Below the pieces are notes generated by a model. That model was not told the DNA's origin. It worked only from the letters and a program-made list of their open reading frames with translations, and did not search any database. Position numbers and translations under genes: made by a program. A DNA stretch of 64,000 nt from Actinomyces massiliensis 4401292 (lineage in GTDB: Bacteria; Actinomycetota; Actinomycetes; Actinomycetales; Actinomycetaceae), in contig NZ_JH711481.1 in NCBI RefSeq assembly GCF_000269805.1, positions 432,834 through 496,833 on the forward strand. Direction: 5' to 3'. Below, piece after piece: positions 7,029 to 14,743 of the stretch (position 1 is its first letter; the number at the start of each line of letters is the position of its first letter).

Positions 7029-8921
7029 TCAGCCGGGGATGCGGATCCAGGCAGTCGTGTCGGCGGGCAGGACACTCGCGGCGCCACCGGCCGCTCCGGA
7101 ACCACCATCGGACTCGACGACGCCGAGCGGGGCCGAGACCAGCAGGACCTCCCCGGCCGGCAGCTCGGTATCGGCACCGAAGGCTGTCCAGCACTGCACG
7201 TCGCCACGGGCGAAGGCCAGAACGTCCTCGTCACGTCGCACCCACCGAAACGGCCCGGCCGACGGATGCGCCGCGCCCCAGATCTCGCGACGCAGTCGTA
7301 GGCCCTCGCAATACAGGTGAAGCATCGAGCCCGGGTCGGCCTCCTCGAGCTCGACGGCATGCTCCCCCCAGTCCGCCGGCTGGGGCAGGTGCGGCTCGGC
7401 GCCGTCGTCGGGTCCGAAGCCGAATGAACGGCCGGTCGCCGTCCACGGCAGCGGCACGCGGCAACCGTCGCGCCCCTTCTCCTGGCCGCGCATGCGGCGG
7501 GCGATGGGGTCCTGCAGGCGGTCCTCGGGGATGTCGGGGACCTCGGGCAGGCCGAGCTCGTCGCCCTGGTAGAGGTACATGGCTCCCGGCAGCGCCATCA
7601 CGACCATGGCTGCGGCTCGCGCCCGGTGCTCACCGCGCGCGGGGTCGCATGCGGGTGCCGCACCCTCAGTGCCCTCAGTGCCCTCAGCGCCCTCAGCGCC
7701 CTCAAGGCCATCGGCTCTGATCCACCGGCGCGCCAGTCGTTGGGCGATGCCCGCGGGATACTCGGGGTCGGGCTCCTCCGGAGAATCGTCATCGGCGAGG
7801 TCGAAGCCGTAGCGGGTGGCGACCCGCGGGGTGTCATGACAGCCGAGGACCCAGGTGGTCGAGCCGCAGGCGGCCTGGTCCGCGATGCCGGCGTCGATCG
7901 CCCAGGCGACGGAGCGGGCGGTCCAGTCGGCATCCTGCATCTGGAAGTTGAAGGCCTGCCCCAGGCTCGCCGCGTAGGCGGGACGGCGCGAGGCGACGAC
8001 GCCCGCCTCGGCCACGGCGAAGCGCGGCGGATCGTAGGAGTCGAGGGCGGCGCGCCAGTGGCGGTAGATGTCGTGGACCTCGTCGCGGTCGAACAGGGGG
8101 TGAGAGCCGTCGTCGGGCAGAGGCCACCAGGGGATCTCCGCCATCGGACGGTGCGGCTCGGACATGTCCTTGGCCATCCCGGGGGCCATGTCGATGCGGA
8201 AGCCGTCCACGCCGCGGTCGGACCAGAAGCGCAAAGTGGCCAGGAAGTCCTGGCGCACCGCCGGATCGTCCCAGTTGAGGTCGGGCTGCTCGGGGGCGAA
8301 GATGTGGAGGTACCACTGGTAGGGGCGGGATGTTCCGGGACCGGTGAGCGGGGCGCCGTCGGGGCCGACGTCGTCGATGCGCTCCCAGGCGGAGCCGCCG
8401 AACATGGAGCGCCAGTCATTGGGCGGCTCGGTGCCGCCAGAGCCGGTGCCGGGGCGGACGTGGTAGAGGGCGCGCTCGGGGGCGTCGGGGCCGCCGGCCA
8501 GAGCGGCTCGGAACCACGGGTGCCGGTTGGAGGAGTGGTTGGGGACGATGTCCACCATCACCTTGATGCCGACGGCGTGAAGGGCGGCAACCATGCGGTC
8601 GAAATCGGCCAGCGTGCCGATCTCGGGGGCGACGTCGCGGTAGTCATCGACGTCGTAGCCGCCGTCGGCCAGGGCCGAGGGGTAGAACGGGGAGAGCCAG
8701 ACGGCGTCCACGCCGAGGGCGGCGAGGTAGGGGACGCGGCTGATAATGCCGGCGAGATCGCCGATGCCGTTGCCGTCGGAGTCGGCGAAGGAGCGCGGGT
8801 AGATCTGGTAGACGACGGCGTCCTTCCACCACTGGCGGACCGGGGCGGGCGCGCTGGGGCGGTGGTCTCGGTGGGCTTGATGGGCTGGGCGGGCTTGGCG
8901 GTCTTGCTGGTCTGCGGTCAC
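7029..8921 (-). CDS. GH13 alpha-glucosidase / oligo-1,6-glucosidase-type enzyme
   Basis: A 630-residue glycoside hydrolase family 13 protein, cytoplasmic (no signal peptide), starting at GTG 8921. Hallmarks are WWKDAVVYQIYPRSF, GDLAGIISRVPYLAALGVDA, DIVPNHSS, the nucleophile Asp in GFRIDMAPG (about residue 240), the acid/base Glu in VAEAGV (about 303), and the transition-state pair HD in LGCHDTPR (about 360). These fit exo-acting alpha-glucosidases that release glucose from malto- or isomalto-oligosaccharides. A Glu/Gly/Thr/Ala insert (GLEGAEGAEGTEGTEG, coded by CCCTCAGTG repeats at 7665-7715) lies before the conserved MALPGAMYLYQGDELGL. The usual tract after the nucleophile is AHG; here it is APG, a small departure from the norm. 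Confidence 0.9.
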   Translation of the reverse strand: MTADQQDRQARPAHQAHRDHRPSAPAPVRQWWKDAVVYQIYPRSFADSDGNGIGDLAGIISRVPYLAALGVDAVWLSPFYPSALADGGYDVDDYRDVAPEIGTLADFDRMVAALHAVGIKVMVDIVPNHSSNRHPWFRAALAGGPDAPERALYHVRPGTGSGGTEPPNDWRSMFGGSAWERIDDVGPDGAPLTGPGTSRPYQWYLHIFAPEQPDLNWDDPAVRQDFLATLRFWSDRGVDGFRIDMAPGMAKDMSEPHRPMAEIPWWPLPDDGSHPLFDRDEVHDIYRHWRAALDSYDPPRFAVAEAGVVASRRPAYAASLGQAFNFQMQDADWTARSVAWAIDAGIADQAACGSTTWVLGCHDTPRVATRYGFDLADDDSPEEPDPEYPAGIAQRLARRWIRADGLEGAEGAEGTEGTEGAAPACDPARGEHRARAAAMVVMALPGAMYLYQGDELGLPEVPDIPEDRLQDPIARRMRGQEKGRDGCRVPLPWTATGRSFGFGPDDGAEPHLPQPADWGEHAVELEEADPGSMLHLYCEGLRLRREIWGAAHPSAGPFRWVRRDEDVLAFARGDVQCWTAFGADTELPAGEVLLVSAPLGVVESDGGSGAAGGAASVLPADTTAWIRIPG

Positions 8922-8973
8922 GGCCGCATTCTGTCAATCCTGTCAATTCTGTCAGATTTTCGCGCCGAGCCCC

Positions 8974-10407
8974 TCAGCCCTTCCCCCGCCTGTCCGCCAC
9001 ACGAGCGCCGAGCGCGGTGTAGCTCAATGCGACGACGAGAAAGATCGTCCCCACCCATAGGAATCCGGCGCCCATGCTGGCGCTGGCGGAGATCCCCATG
9101 AACACCGCCCCCAGAGCGGCCACCCCCACCGCCAGAGCACTTTGTTGAACGGTCGTGATCAAGCCGCTTCCCAGACCGATCTTATGACCAGGAATGGTAG
9201 ACAGAATAGTACGATAAGTACTTGGCACGTAAAGACCGTTGCCGATACCGATCAGGAACATTCCGGCAGCCACATGATAGAATTCGAGATAAGGCCAGAA
9301 TAGAACAACTGGCAGCATGATGGCCGCAATTCCCGTCGCCTGCGCCAGCCCTCCGATCTGGATGGATCGAATCCCATATCGCTTAATTATTTGTGGTGCC
9401 CGCATGGCCGATAAGAACTGCCCCAGCGCCATCGGGGCCATAGACATCCCGGATTCAAGCGCGCTCATGGAATTCCCCTCCTGCATGGCCAGCGCAAAGG
9501 CGAACAGGTAGCCGCCGAACACCAGGAATCCACTCCCCAGCACCAGCAGTCCTCGCCGCATCGTCGAGATCGCCAGAAGGGAGGGCGGGATGAGGGGAGC
9601 CCGCCCTGAGGCCTCGATGCGCGATTCGTAGAGCCGCAGTGCGGCGAACGCCGCGGCACTGCCGACGCAGAGGGCCCACGCCCACGCCGGCCAGCCCGTC
9701 TGCCTGCCCACGCTGAGGGGAATGAGCAGGCCGAGAATCGCCGCCCCGAAGAGGAGAGTCCCGCCGATATCCGTGGAATCAGGGTCATCCGCCCTCGTCT
9801 CCGGAACCCAGGCCCTGATCCCCAGGGCCGCCACAACCCCCAGAGGAAGATTGATCAGGAATATGAGCCGCCACCCCAGGCCGCCCAGGTCGGCCCATAC
9901 AATGACCCCTCCCAGCAATCGACCCACTGCCGCGGACAGGCCACCAATAGCGGCGTAATAACTGAGCAGACGCGTCTTGGCGGGCTCTTTCAGAGCGGCT
10001 TGAATAGTGGACATGACTTGAGGGAGCAGCAAGGCGGCGAAAGCCCCTTGAACCACCCTGGCAGCAATCAGTATTTCCATCGAGGCGGCCACTCCGCAGA
10101 ACAGCGACGCCGCAGTGAATCCCAGTGTGCCGAATACGAGAACTCGCCTGCGCCCGTATCTATCCCCAGAACGCCCACTGAAGACCAGAAGCAGGGCGTA
10201 GACGATCGAGTATCCACTGATGACGAACTGCGATTCGACGGTGTCCGCCCCCAGCGAGGACTGGATGGACGGAAGCGATACGTTCACGATGAATGAATCG
10301 ATCGACGTCAGAACAGCAGCCAGCAGAATAGCGGCCCGCCCAGCGGGCGGGAATTCTTTCGCGTCGGATATCGATTCCCGCGCCGCAATCGCACCGGATT
10401 CTCTCAT
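8974..10407 (-). CDS. MFS drug-efflux transporter, DHA2 (14-TM) type
   Basis: A 477-residue major facilitator with about 14 membrane segments. I take the ATG at 10407, whose A is also the last base of the upstream reductase stop codon (TGATG), implying translational coupling; a GTG one codon earlier is also possible. Seen: LTSIDSFIVNVSLPSIQ in TM1 (motif D1 region), GRSGDRYGRRRVLVFG in loop 2-3 (motif A), and RVVQGAFAALLLPQVMS (motif B), followed by a motif C-like GGVIVWADLGGLGWRLIFLINLPLG, here given only by its position after residue 165. These are features of proton-driven EmrB/QacA exporters. Base composition from about 9050 to 10400 is less GC-rich than in neighbours, a hint of separate origin. 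Presumably co-regulated by the MarR protein at 12488. Confidence 0.87.
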   Translation of the reverse strand: MRESGAIAARESISDAKEFPPAGRAAILLAAVLTSIDSFIVNVSLPSIQSSLGADTVESQFVISGYSIVYALLLVFSGRSGDRYGRRRVLVFGTLGFTAASLFCGVAASMEILIAARVVQGAFAALLLPQVMSTIQAALKEPAKTRLLSYYAAIGGLSAAVGRLLGGVIVWADLGGLGWRLIFLINLPLGVVAALGIRAWVPETRADDPDSTDIGGTLLFGAAILGLLIPLSVGRQTGWPAWAWALCVGSAAAFAALRLYESRIEASGRAPLIPPSLLAISTMRRGLLVLGSGFLVFGGYLFAFALAMQEGNSMSALESGMSMAPMALGQFLSAMRAPQIIKRYGIRSIQIGGLAQATGIAAIMLPVVLFWPYLEFYHVAAGMFLIGIGNGLYVPSTYRTILSTIPGHKIGLGSGLITTVQQSALAVGVAALGAVFMGISASASMGAGFLWVGTIFLVVALSYTALGARVADRRGKG

Positions 10408-11390
10408 CACGCCTGCGATCCGGTGGGGCGCTCGTGGACGAAGACGGTCTTGCCGATGGTCCTGCCGTCGCGCAGCGCGGTCAGCACGCGGGGCGCGTCC
10501 TGAATCGGAGCCCGCTCCGCAATCTGCACAGTCACCTCACCAGAAGCCACCAGCGCCAGCGCCCGGCGCAGATAAGTGCCGACGATGCGCGGATACGCAG
10601 CGGACATGGCCCCGAGATTGAAGCCGTGAACACCGATCCCCTTTAACCAGAGCGTATTGCTGCTGACCACCTGGTCACCGGCCTGGGAGGCATCGCCGAC
10701 GGCGAGCAGACGGCCGCCGAGTCGGAGCAGCTCGAGGCTGGTGATCCTGCCGGGCCCGGCCACCGGATCAGCGATCACATCGAACTGTCCCGGTTCCGCA
10801 TTCTCAAGATCAGCACGCAGCCATACCTCGTCGTATCCGAGATCGAGCGCGGCCCGCTTCTTCTCCTCGCCGCCGACGACGCCGACAACACGGCCGGCTC
10901 CGAGCGTGCGAGCGATCTGCCCGAACTGGGAACCCAGCCCACCCGCGGCGGCATGCACGAGCACATGCTCTCCCGGCCGAAGATGCGCAACCCGCTCGAG
11001 CGAGATCAGCGCGGTGGTCGTATTCGACGGCACCACCGACGCCAGGGAGGGATCCATGCCCGCAGGGATCGGGGCGACGAGCTGGGCGTGCGTGACAGCG
11101 ACCTGCCCGTAGGCGCCGCCCGCATTGATCGTCAGCGCGGCAACCCGATCGCCGACCGCGAGGCCCTCCACTCGCTCGCCGAGTGCCCGAATCCTGCCCG
11201 CGGCCTCGATGCCGGGCACCCACGGCAGCGGTTTGGGCACGAACCCGCCCGCGAACAGGGCTTCAACATAGTTCGCCCCCGCGAACTCCACATTCAGCGC
11301 CACTTGCTCCGGGGCGGGCTCGGGTTCGGGGAGCGTGTCGTAGGTCAGCCCTCGAGGACCGTCGTAGCTGGTGATCTGGATGGCTTTCAT
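10407..11390 (-). CDS. Zinc-free medium-chain (quinone-reductase type) NADPH oxidoreductase
   Basis: A 327-residue MDR-family protein. The ATG at 11390 has AGGAGA 7 bases upstream on its strand; the earlier in-frame ATG at 11405 overlaps this ribosome-binding site. It begins MKAIQITSYDGPRGLTYD, has PWVPGIEAAGRI, and the NADPH-binding HAAAGGLGSQFGQIARTLG near residue 145; there is no Cys/His set for structural or catalytic zinc, as in NADPH:quinone or enone reductases. It probably reduces quinones or electrophilic enones. It is first in a two-gene operon with the MFS exporter and is divergent from the aldo-keto reductase, with three MarR-type palindromes in the shared promoter region. Confidence 0.88.
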   Translation of the reverse strand: MKAIQITSYDGPRGLTYDTLPEPEPAPEQVALNVEFAGANYVEALFAGGFVPKPLPWVPGIEAAGRIRALGERVEGLAVGDRVAALTINAGGAYGQVAVTHAQLVAPIPAGMDPSLASVVPSNTTTALISLERVAHLRPGEHVLVHAAAGGLGSQFGQIARTLGAGRVVGVVGGEEKKRAALDLGYDEVWLRADLENAEPGQFDVIADPVAGPGRITSLELLRLGGRLLAVGDASQAGDQVVSSNTLWLKGIGVHGFNLGAMSAAYPRIVGTYLRRALALVASGEVTVQIAERAPIQDAPRVLTALRDGRTIGKTVFVHERPTGSQA

Positions 11391-11409
11391 CTCGACTCTC
11401 CTCATATAG

Positions 11410-11469
11410 TGTCAGTAAGCTGAACAGAATCAGGAACCTGATAGATATGACAGTATCAGACACCTGACA
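11410..11469. promoter_or_regulatory. Three tandem MarR-type operator palindromes between divergent genes
   Basis: Three related inverted repeats lie in this gap: TGTCAGTAAGCTGAACA (11410-11426), ATCAGGAACCTGAT (11429-11442) and GTATCAGACACCTGACA (11453-11469). The last matches 15 of 17 bases with a site over the start codon of the MarR gene at 13110-13126 (GTATCAGTCATCTGACA). The half-site is ATCAG/CTGAT with a 4-base spacer. I infer that the linked MarR protein binds here to control both the MDR-MFS operon and the aldo-keto reductase. Confidence 0.72.
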
Positions 11470-11496
11470 CAGATCGGAAGCGAGAGGTGAGCCACG

Positions 11497-12549
11497 ATGC
11501 AGCGCGAACTTGGACGTACAGGGCGGAAGGTGTTCCCATTGGGCCTCGGCTGCATGGGCATGAGCTGGATCTATGCGGAGAGCCGCCGCGATGACGAGCA
11601 CTCCATCGCCGTCATCCGACAGGCCCGGGACGCCGGCGTGCAGCTGATCGACACCGCGGGCCTGTACGGCGACGGCCATAACGAGGAGCTCGTCGGCCGC
11701 GCGCTGCGCGGGCAGCGCGACGACGTTGTCATCGCCACGAAGGGCGGACTGGTGGTCGACGACCTCGCGGCGAGGCGGGTGCACCGCGACGGACGGCCCG
11801 AGACCCTGAGGCGACAGGTCGACGAGAGCCTGCGGCGCCTCGACGTCGAGCAGATCGACTTGTTCTACCTCCACCGGGTCGACCCGGCAGTGCCTATCGG
11901 CGAGAGCTGGGAGGCCCTGTCGGCCGTCGTCGACGCCGGCAAAGTGCGCTGGCTCGGGCTGTCCGAAGTCACCATCGCCCAGGCCGAGAGCGCACATGCG
12001 ATTCACCCGGTGACGGCGATTCAGTCCGAACTCTCGCTATGGACGCGCGACCCTCTCGGACGCGGCGCCGAACAGGGCACGGGCCGGGAGCAGGCCGAGC
12101 CCACGAGCCGCGGCGGCTCGGCCGAAACCTCCAACGGCACCTCGAACAGCACCTCCGACGGCGACCTGCTCGCCTGGACACGAGACCATGGAGTCTCGTT
12201 CGTACCGTTCGCACCGCTGGGGCGGGGCTATCTGACCGGCACGCTCACGCCGGACGGATTCGAGGACGGCGACTTCCGCGCCACGAACCCGCGCTTCACA
12301 CCGGAGGCATTCGCCCGCAACCGGGACATCACCGACGAGATCTCGCGGGTCGCCAGCGCCCACGATGCGACATCCGCACAGGTCTGCCTGGCGTGGCTGC
12401 TCGGTCTATCGGAGAACATCATCCCGATTCCCGGCACCCGCAGCAGTACTCACCTGCGGCAGAACCTCCGCGCCACACAGCTCGCCCTCACCGACGACGA
12501 GATGCGGACTCTCGACGGGCTGCCCGCCCCCTCAGGGGCTCGCTACTGA
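11497..12549 (+). CDS. Aldo/keto reductase
   Basis: A 350-residue NADPH-dependent aldo/keto reductase of the YghZ/AKR13-like type, with ATG after GAGAGGTGAGCC. It starts LGRTGRKVFPLGLGCMGM and has the catalytic tetrad Asp and Tyr in LIDTAGLYGDG, Lys in IATKGG, and His in FYLHRVD; the cofactor loop IPIPGTRSSTHLRQNL is near the C terminus. Between ELSLWTRDP and LLAWTRDHG there is an insert of about 40 residues rich in Gly, Thr, Ser and Asn (for example TSNGTSNSTSDG) absent from ordinary family members, which are about 310-330 long. It is divergent from the MDR-MFS operon and probably shares MarR control. Its 3' end overlaps the convergent MarR gene by 62 bases. Confidence 0.9.
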   Translation: MQRELGRTGRKVFPLGLGCMGMSWIYAESRRDDEHSIAVIRQARDAGVQLIDTAGLYGDGHNEELVGRALRGQRDDVVIATKGGLVVDDLAARRVHRDGRPETLRRQVDESLRRLDVEQIDLFYLHRVDPAVPIGESWEALSAVVDAGKVRWLGLSEVTIAQAESAHAIHPVTAIQSELSLWTRDPLGRGAEQGTGREQAEPTSRGGSAETSNGTSNSTSDGDLLAWTRDHGVSFVPFAPLGRGYLTGTLTPDGFEDGDFRATNPRFTPEAFARNRDITDEISRVASAHDATSAQVCLAWLLGLSENIIPIPGTRSSTHLRQNLRATQLALTDDEMRTLDGLPAPSGARY

Positions 12550-13120
12550 GCTCCGCCCCGGCCGACGACGATGCAGTGCCGGCACCGGCGACAGCATCGT
12601 CGTCGGCATCGGCGTCATCAGCGCCGTCGCCACCGCGCAGCACCGCCGCGATTCGACTCAGGAGGTCGCGAGCCGCAGCGTGCTCCTCCGCGGTGAACGC
12701 ACCGGCCAGGCGCTCCTCGACCGCGCGTGCGCACTCGTCGGCGCGCAGCAATAACGCCTCGCCGGCCTGCGTCAGCTCAGTGACCAGCACCTTGCGGTGC
12801 ACCTTCGACGGCGTGCGCTCGATCAGCTTCTTGCCCTCAAGCCTGGCCAGGATCGTCGTCATCGTCTGCGGCGTCACCGCCGCGTTCCGCGCCAACTGCG
12901 CCGAGGACTGCCCCGGCGAGTAGTAGAGGACCAGCATCGCCGCGTACTGCGCCACGGTGAGGTCGAAGGGCCGCAGCGCCTCCGACTTCGCAGCCATCAG
13001 CGCCTGCTCCGCCTGCTTCACATAGGTGCCCAGGCGGGCATGCACATCCTCCACAAGCGCGTCCTCCCCCCGACGGGGCGGGCATGGTCGCGGAATGGCG
13101 GCAGGCCGCGTATCAGTCAT
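12488..13120 (-). CDS. MarR family transcriptional regulator
   Basis: A 210-residue protein from the ATG at 13120 (MTDTRPAA). The frame stays open further upstream but that part does not look like protein. The winged-helix domain is clear: LTVAQYAAMLVLYYSPGQSS, LARNAAVTPQTMTTILARLE, KKLIERTPSKVHRKVLVTEL, TQAGEALL. MarR proteins usually repress efflux and detoxification genes until a phenolic or electrophilic ligand or oxidation releases them. The C terminus carries an Ala/Asp run (GGDGADDADADDDAVAG) and an Arg-rich end. No Shine-Dalgarno sequence precedes the ATG, so the mRNA may be leaderless. A palindrome overlaps the start codon, which suggests autorepression. Confidence 0.85.
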   Translation of the reverse strand: MTDTRPAAIPRPCPPRRGEDALVEDVHARLGTYVKQAEQALMAAKSEALRPFDLTVAQYAAMLVLYYSPGQSSAQLARNAAVTPQTMTTILARLEGKKLIERTPSKVHRKVLVTELTQAGEALLLRADECARAVEERLAGAFTAEEHAAARDLLSRIAAVLRGGDGADDADADDDAVAGAGTASSSAGAELSSEPLRGRAARRESASRRR

Positions 13121-13126
13121 CTGACA
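13110..13126 (-). promoter_or_regulatory. MarR autoregulatory operator over its own start codon
   Basis: GTATCAGTCATCTGACA, nearly the same as the site at 11453-11469 (two changes in 17). It covers the ATG of the MarR gene at 13118-13120. Binding here would block transcription or a leaderless start. Confidence 0.7.
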
Positions 13127-13191
13127 ATGATAGCCCGGCCGAGAACCGGTCCGCCGCCTCCGCACAGCGCCCCACCGATCCGCAGTACCTC

Positions 13192-13221
13192 TTGACACAT
13201 AGGTAAATGGGATTAACCTAT
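13192..13221 (+). promoter_or_regulatory. Promoter and TetR operator, probably giving a leaderless mRNA
   Basis: A consensus -35 TTGACA (13192-13197) is followed after 16 bases by TAACCT (13214-13219). The palindrome ATAGGT...ACCTAT (13199-13204 and 13216-13221, 11-base spacer) covers the spacer and -10 box, an ideal position for autorepression by the TetR protein that starts at 13227. The ATG begins 8 bases after the -10 box and has no ribosome-binding site, so transcription probably begins at or next to the start codon. Confidence 0.75.
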
Positions 13222-13226
13222 TTTCC

Positions 13227-13805
13227 ATGACGCCCCCCACAGACCGACCGGACCGCCGCGTCACCGACACCCGGCAGCGCCTCATCGACACGACCCTGGA
13301 ACTCATCGACGCCCATGGACGGCAGGAGGTGACGCTGACCGGCGTCGCCCGCGCCTGCGGGGTCACCACGCCCGCCTGCTACAAGCACTTCCCGTCCAAA
13401 ACCAGCCTCTTCAACGCCGCCGTACGCCGGCTCTCCAGCAACCTGGGCGAGCAGGCCGAGCAACAGCTCCAGGACGATCCCGTCGAATCGCTCCTGGCCA
13501 TCGGGATGATCCTGATCAACCTCGCCGCGGACCACCCCCACCTCTTCGAGTTCAACCAGCTCAGCCCCGAGGCCGTCGCCGCCCTGGACGACCCGGTCGA
13601 GGAGCACCCCCTGCTGGCCACCACCCGCCACGAGGTCGAGCGCCTGGCCGCACGCGAAAGGGCGGACCCCGAGCGCCTCCAGCTCATCATCTGGTCCTGC
13701 CTTCAGGGCTACACCCGACTCATCGCCGTCGGCGCCGCCAGTGCCGACCCCGACTTCATACGCGCCGCACTGCACACCGTCATCACGATAGGAGACCACT
13801 CATGA
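13227..13805 (+). CDS. TetR family transcriptional regulator
   Basis: A 192-residue TetR regulator. The N-terminal DNA-binding domain is intact: RQRLIDTTLELIDAHGRQEV, then LTGVARACGVTTPACYKHF with the typical YxHFxSKxxLF ending, about residues 14-62. The C-terminal ligand domain is unlike any I can name. Its stop codon overlaps the ATG of the NAD(P)H-quinone reductase gene (ATGA), so it and the enzyme form one operon, most likely repressed by this protein through the palindrome at 13199-13221 and induced by a quinone or related compound. Confidence 0.88.
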   Translation: MTPPTDRPDRRVTDTRQRLIDTTLELIDAHGRQEVTLTGVARACGVTTPACYKHFPSKTSLFNAAVRRLSSNLGEQAEQQLQDDPVESLLAIGMILINLAADHPHLFEFNQLSPEAVAALDDPVEEHPLLATTRHEVERLAARERADPERLQLIIWSCLQGYTRLIAVGAASADPDFIRAALHTVITIGDHS

Positions 13806-14401
13806 CCCGCACCAACCGCACCCTCGTCATCTACGCCCACCCCTACACCGGCTCCTTCAACCACGCGGTCCTGGAGGCCACCACCACCGCCCTGGACAAG
13901 GCGAACCGCCCCTACGACGTCATCGACCTCTACGCCGACGGCTTCGACCCCCGCTACACCGTCGAGGAACTGGCCCTGTTCAGCGACGGAGGCACCCTGG
14001 ACCCGTTGGTCACCCGCTACCAGGAGCTGATCAAGGGTGCCGCCCGCCTCATCGTCATCACGCCGATCTGGTGGAATGACCTGCCGGGCATGCTCAAGGG
14101 CTTCTTCGACAAGGTCATGAAGCAGAAATGGGCCTACGACCCCACCCCCTCGGGCGTGAAGGGGCGCCTGACCCACATCGAGCAGATGCTGGTGCTCACC
14201 ACCTCGACCTCACCGACCTGGTACATGCGCTACCTGGCAGGCAATGCGATGGGCTCGGTATTCCTGGGCGCAACCGCCAAGCAGCTGGGCATACAGGGGC
14301 GTCGCTGGATCAACTTCGGCCAAGTGGGCAAGGACGGCGAAGCCGGCGACCGGCGCCGCGCCGACCACCTCCAGAAGGTCGGCCACCTGGTGGCGGCGTG
14401 A
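13802..14401 (+). CDS. NAD(P)H-dependent oxidoreductase, flavodoxin fold (quinone reductase family)
   Basis: A 199-residue FMN/FAD-dependent reductase of the NQO1/MdaB/KefF group. Seen: LVIYAHPYTGSFNHAVLEA at the N terminus (flavin phosphate-binding region), PYDVIDLYADGFDP, RLIVITPIWWNDLPGMLKGF with FDKV, the usual substrate and flavin contact segment. These enzymes perform two-electron reduction of quinones or nitro compounds, avoiding semiquinone radicals. Translation is coupled to the TetR gene by a 4-base overlap. Confidence 0.88.
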   Translation: MTRTNRTLVIYAHPYTGSFNHAVLEATTTALDKANRPYDVIDLYADGFDPRYTVEELALFSDGGTLDPLVTRYQELIKGAARLIVITPIWWNDLPGMLKGFFDKVMKQKWAYDPTPSGVKGRLTHIEQMLVLTTSTSPTWYMRYLAGNAMGSVFLGATAKQLGIQGRRWINFGQVGKDGEAGDRRRADHLQKVGHLVAA

Positions 14402-14541
14402 GTCGGCAGTGAGTCGATAAGAAGCGCCGACGCCGGAACAGCTCAGGAGGACCCGGCACACCATCGTCGCGAGTACCGCTATCACGTATTCACGGGCGGT
14501 ACCCGCGACGAGGCGGTCGAGGGCACTTTCGCCCCCGCGTT

Positions 14542-14629
14542 GCGACCGATCTCGATGCGGGTTGCGACCGATCTCGCGGCGGAAGCGGACCGATCTCGGC
14601 GCGGAGTACGACCGATCTCGAGGCGGAAG
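14542..14629. repeat. 22-bp tandem repeat array (four units, reverse orientation)
   Basis: Four units of GACCGATCTCG followed by a variable GC-rich tail, spaced about 22 bases apart, in the reverse orientation of the arrays at 32025 and 41241. The 342-base gap 14402-14743 otherwise shows only a GC-rich stretch and, at its end, TAATCT (14731-14736) a few bases before the ATG at 14744, a likely -10 box for a leaderless transcript. Confidence 0.8.
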
Positions 14630-14743
14630 GAGGCGGGCGGGGGAGAACCCGGATCTTGGCCTCCCTCCCGAGGATGATCTGCGAAACTCCTTCTCCTTCC
14701 TCAGGCGGACTTTCGAGGAGACGATTCCCCTTAATCTAGTCGA

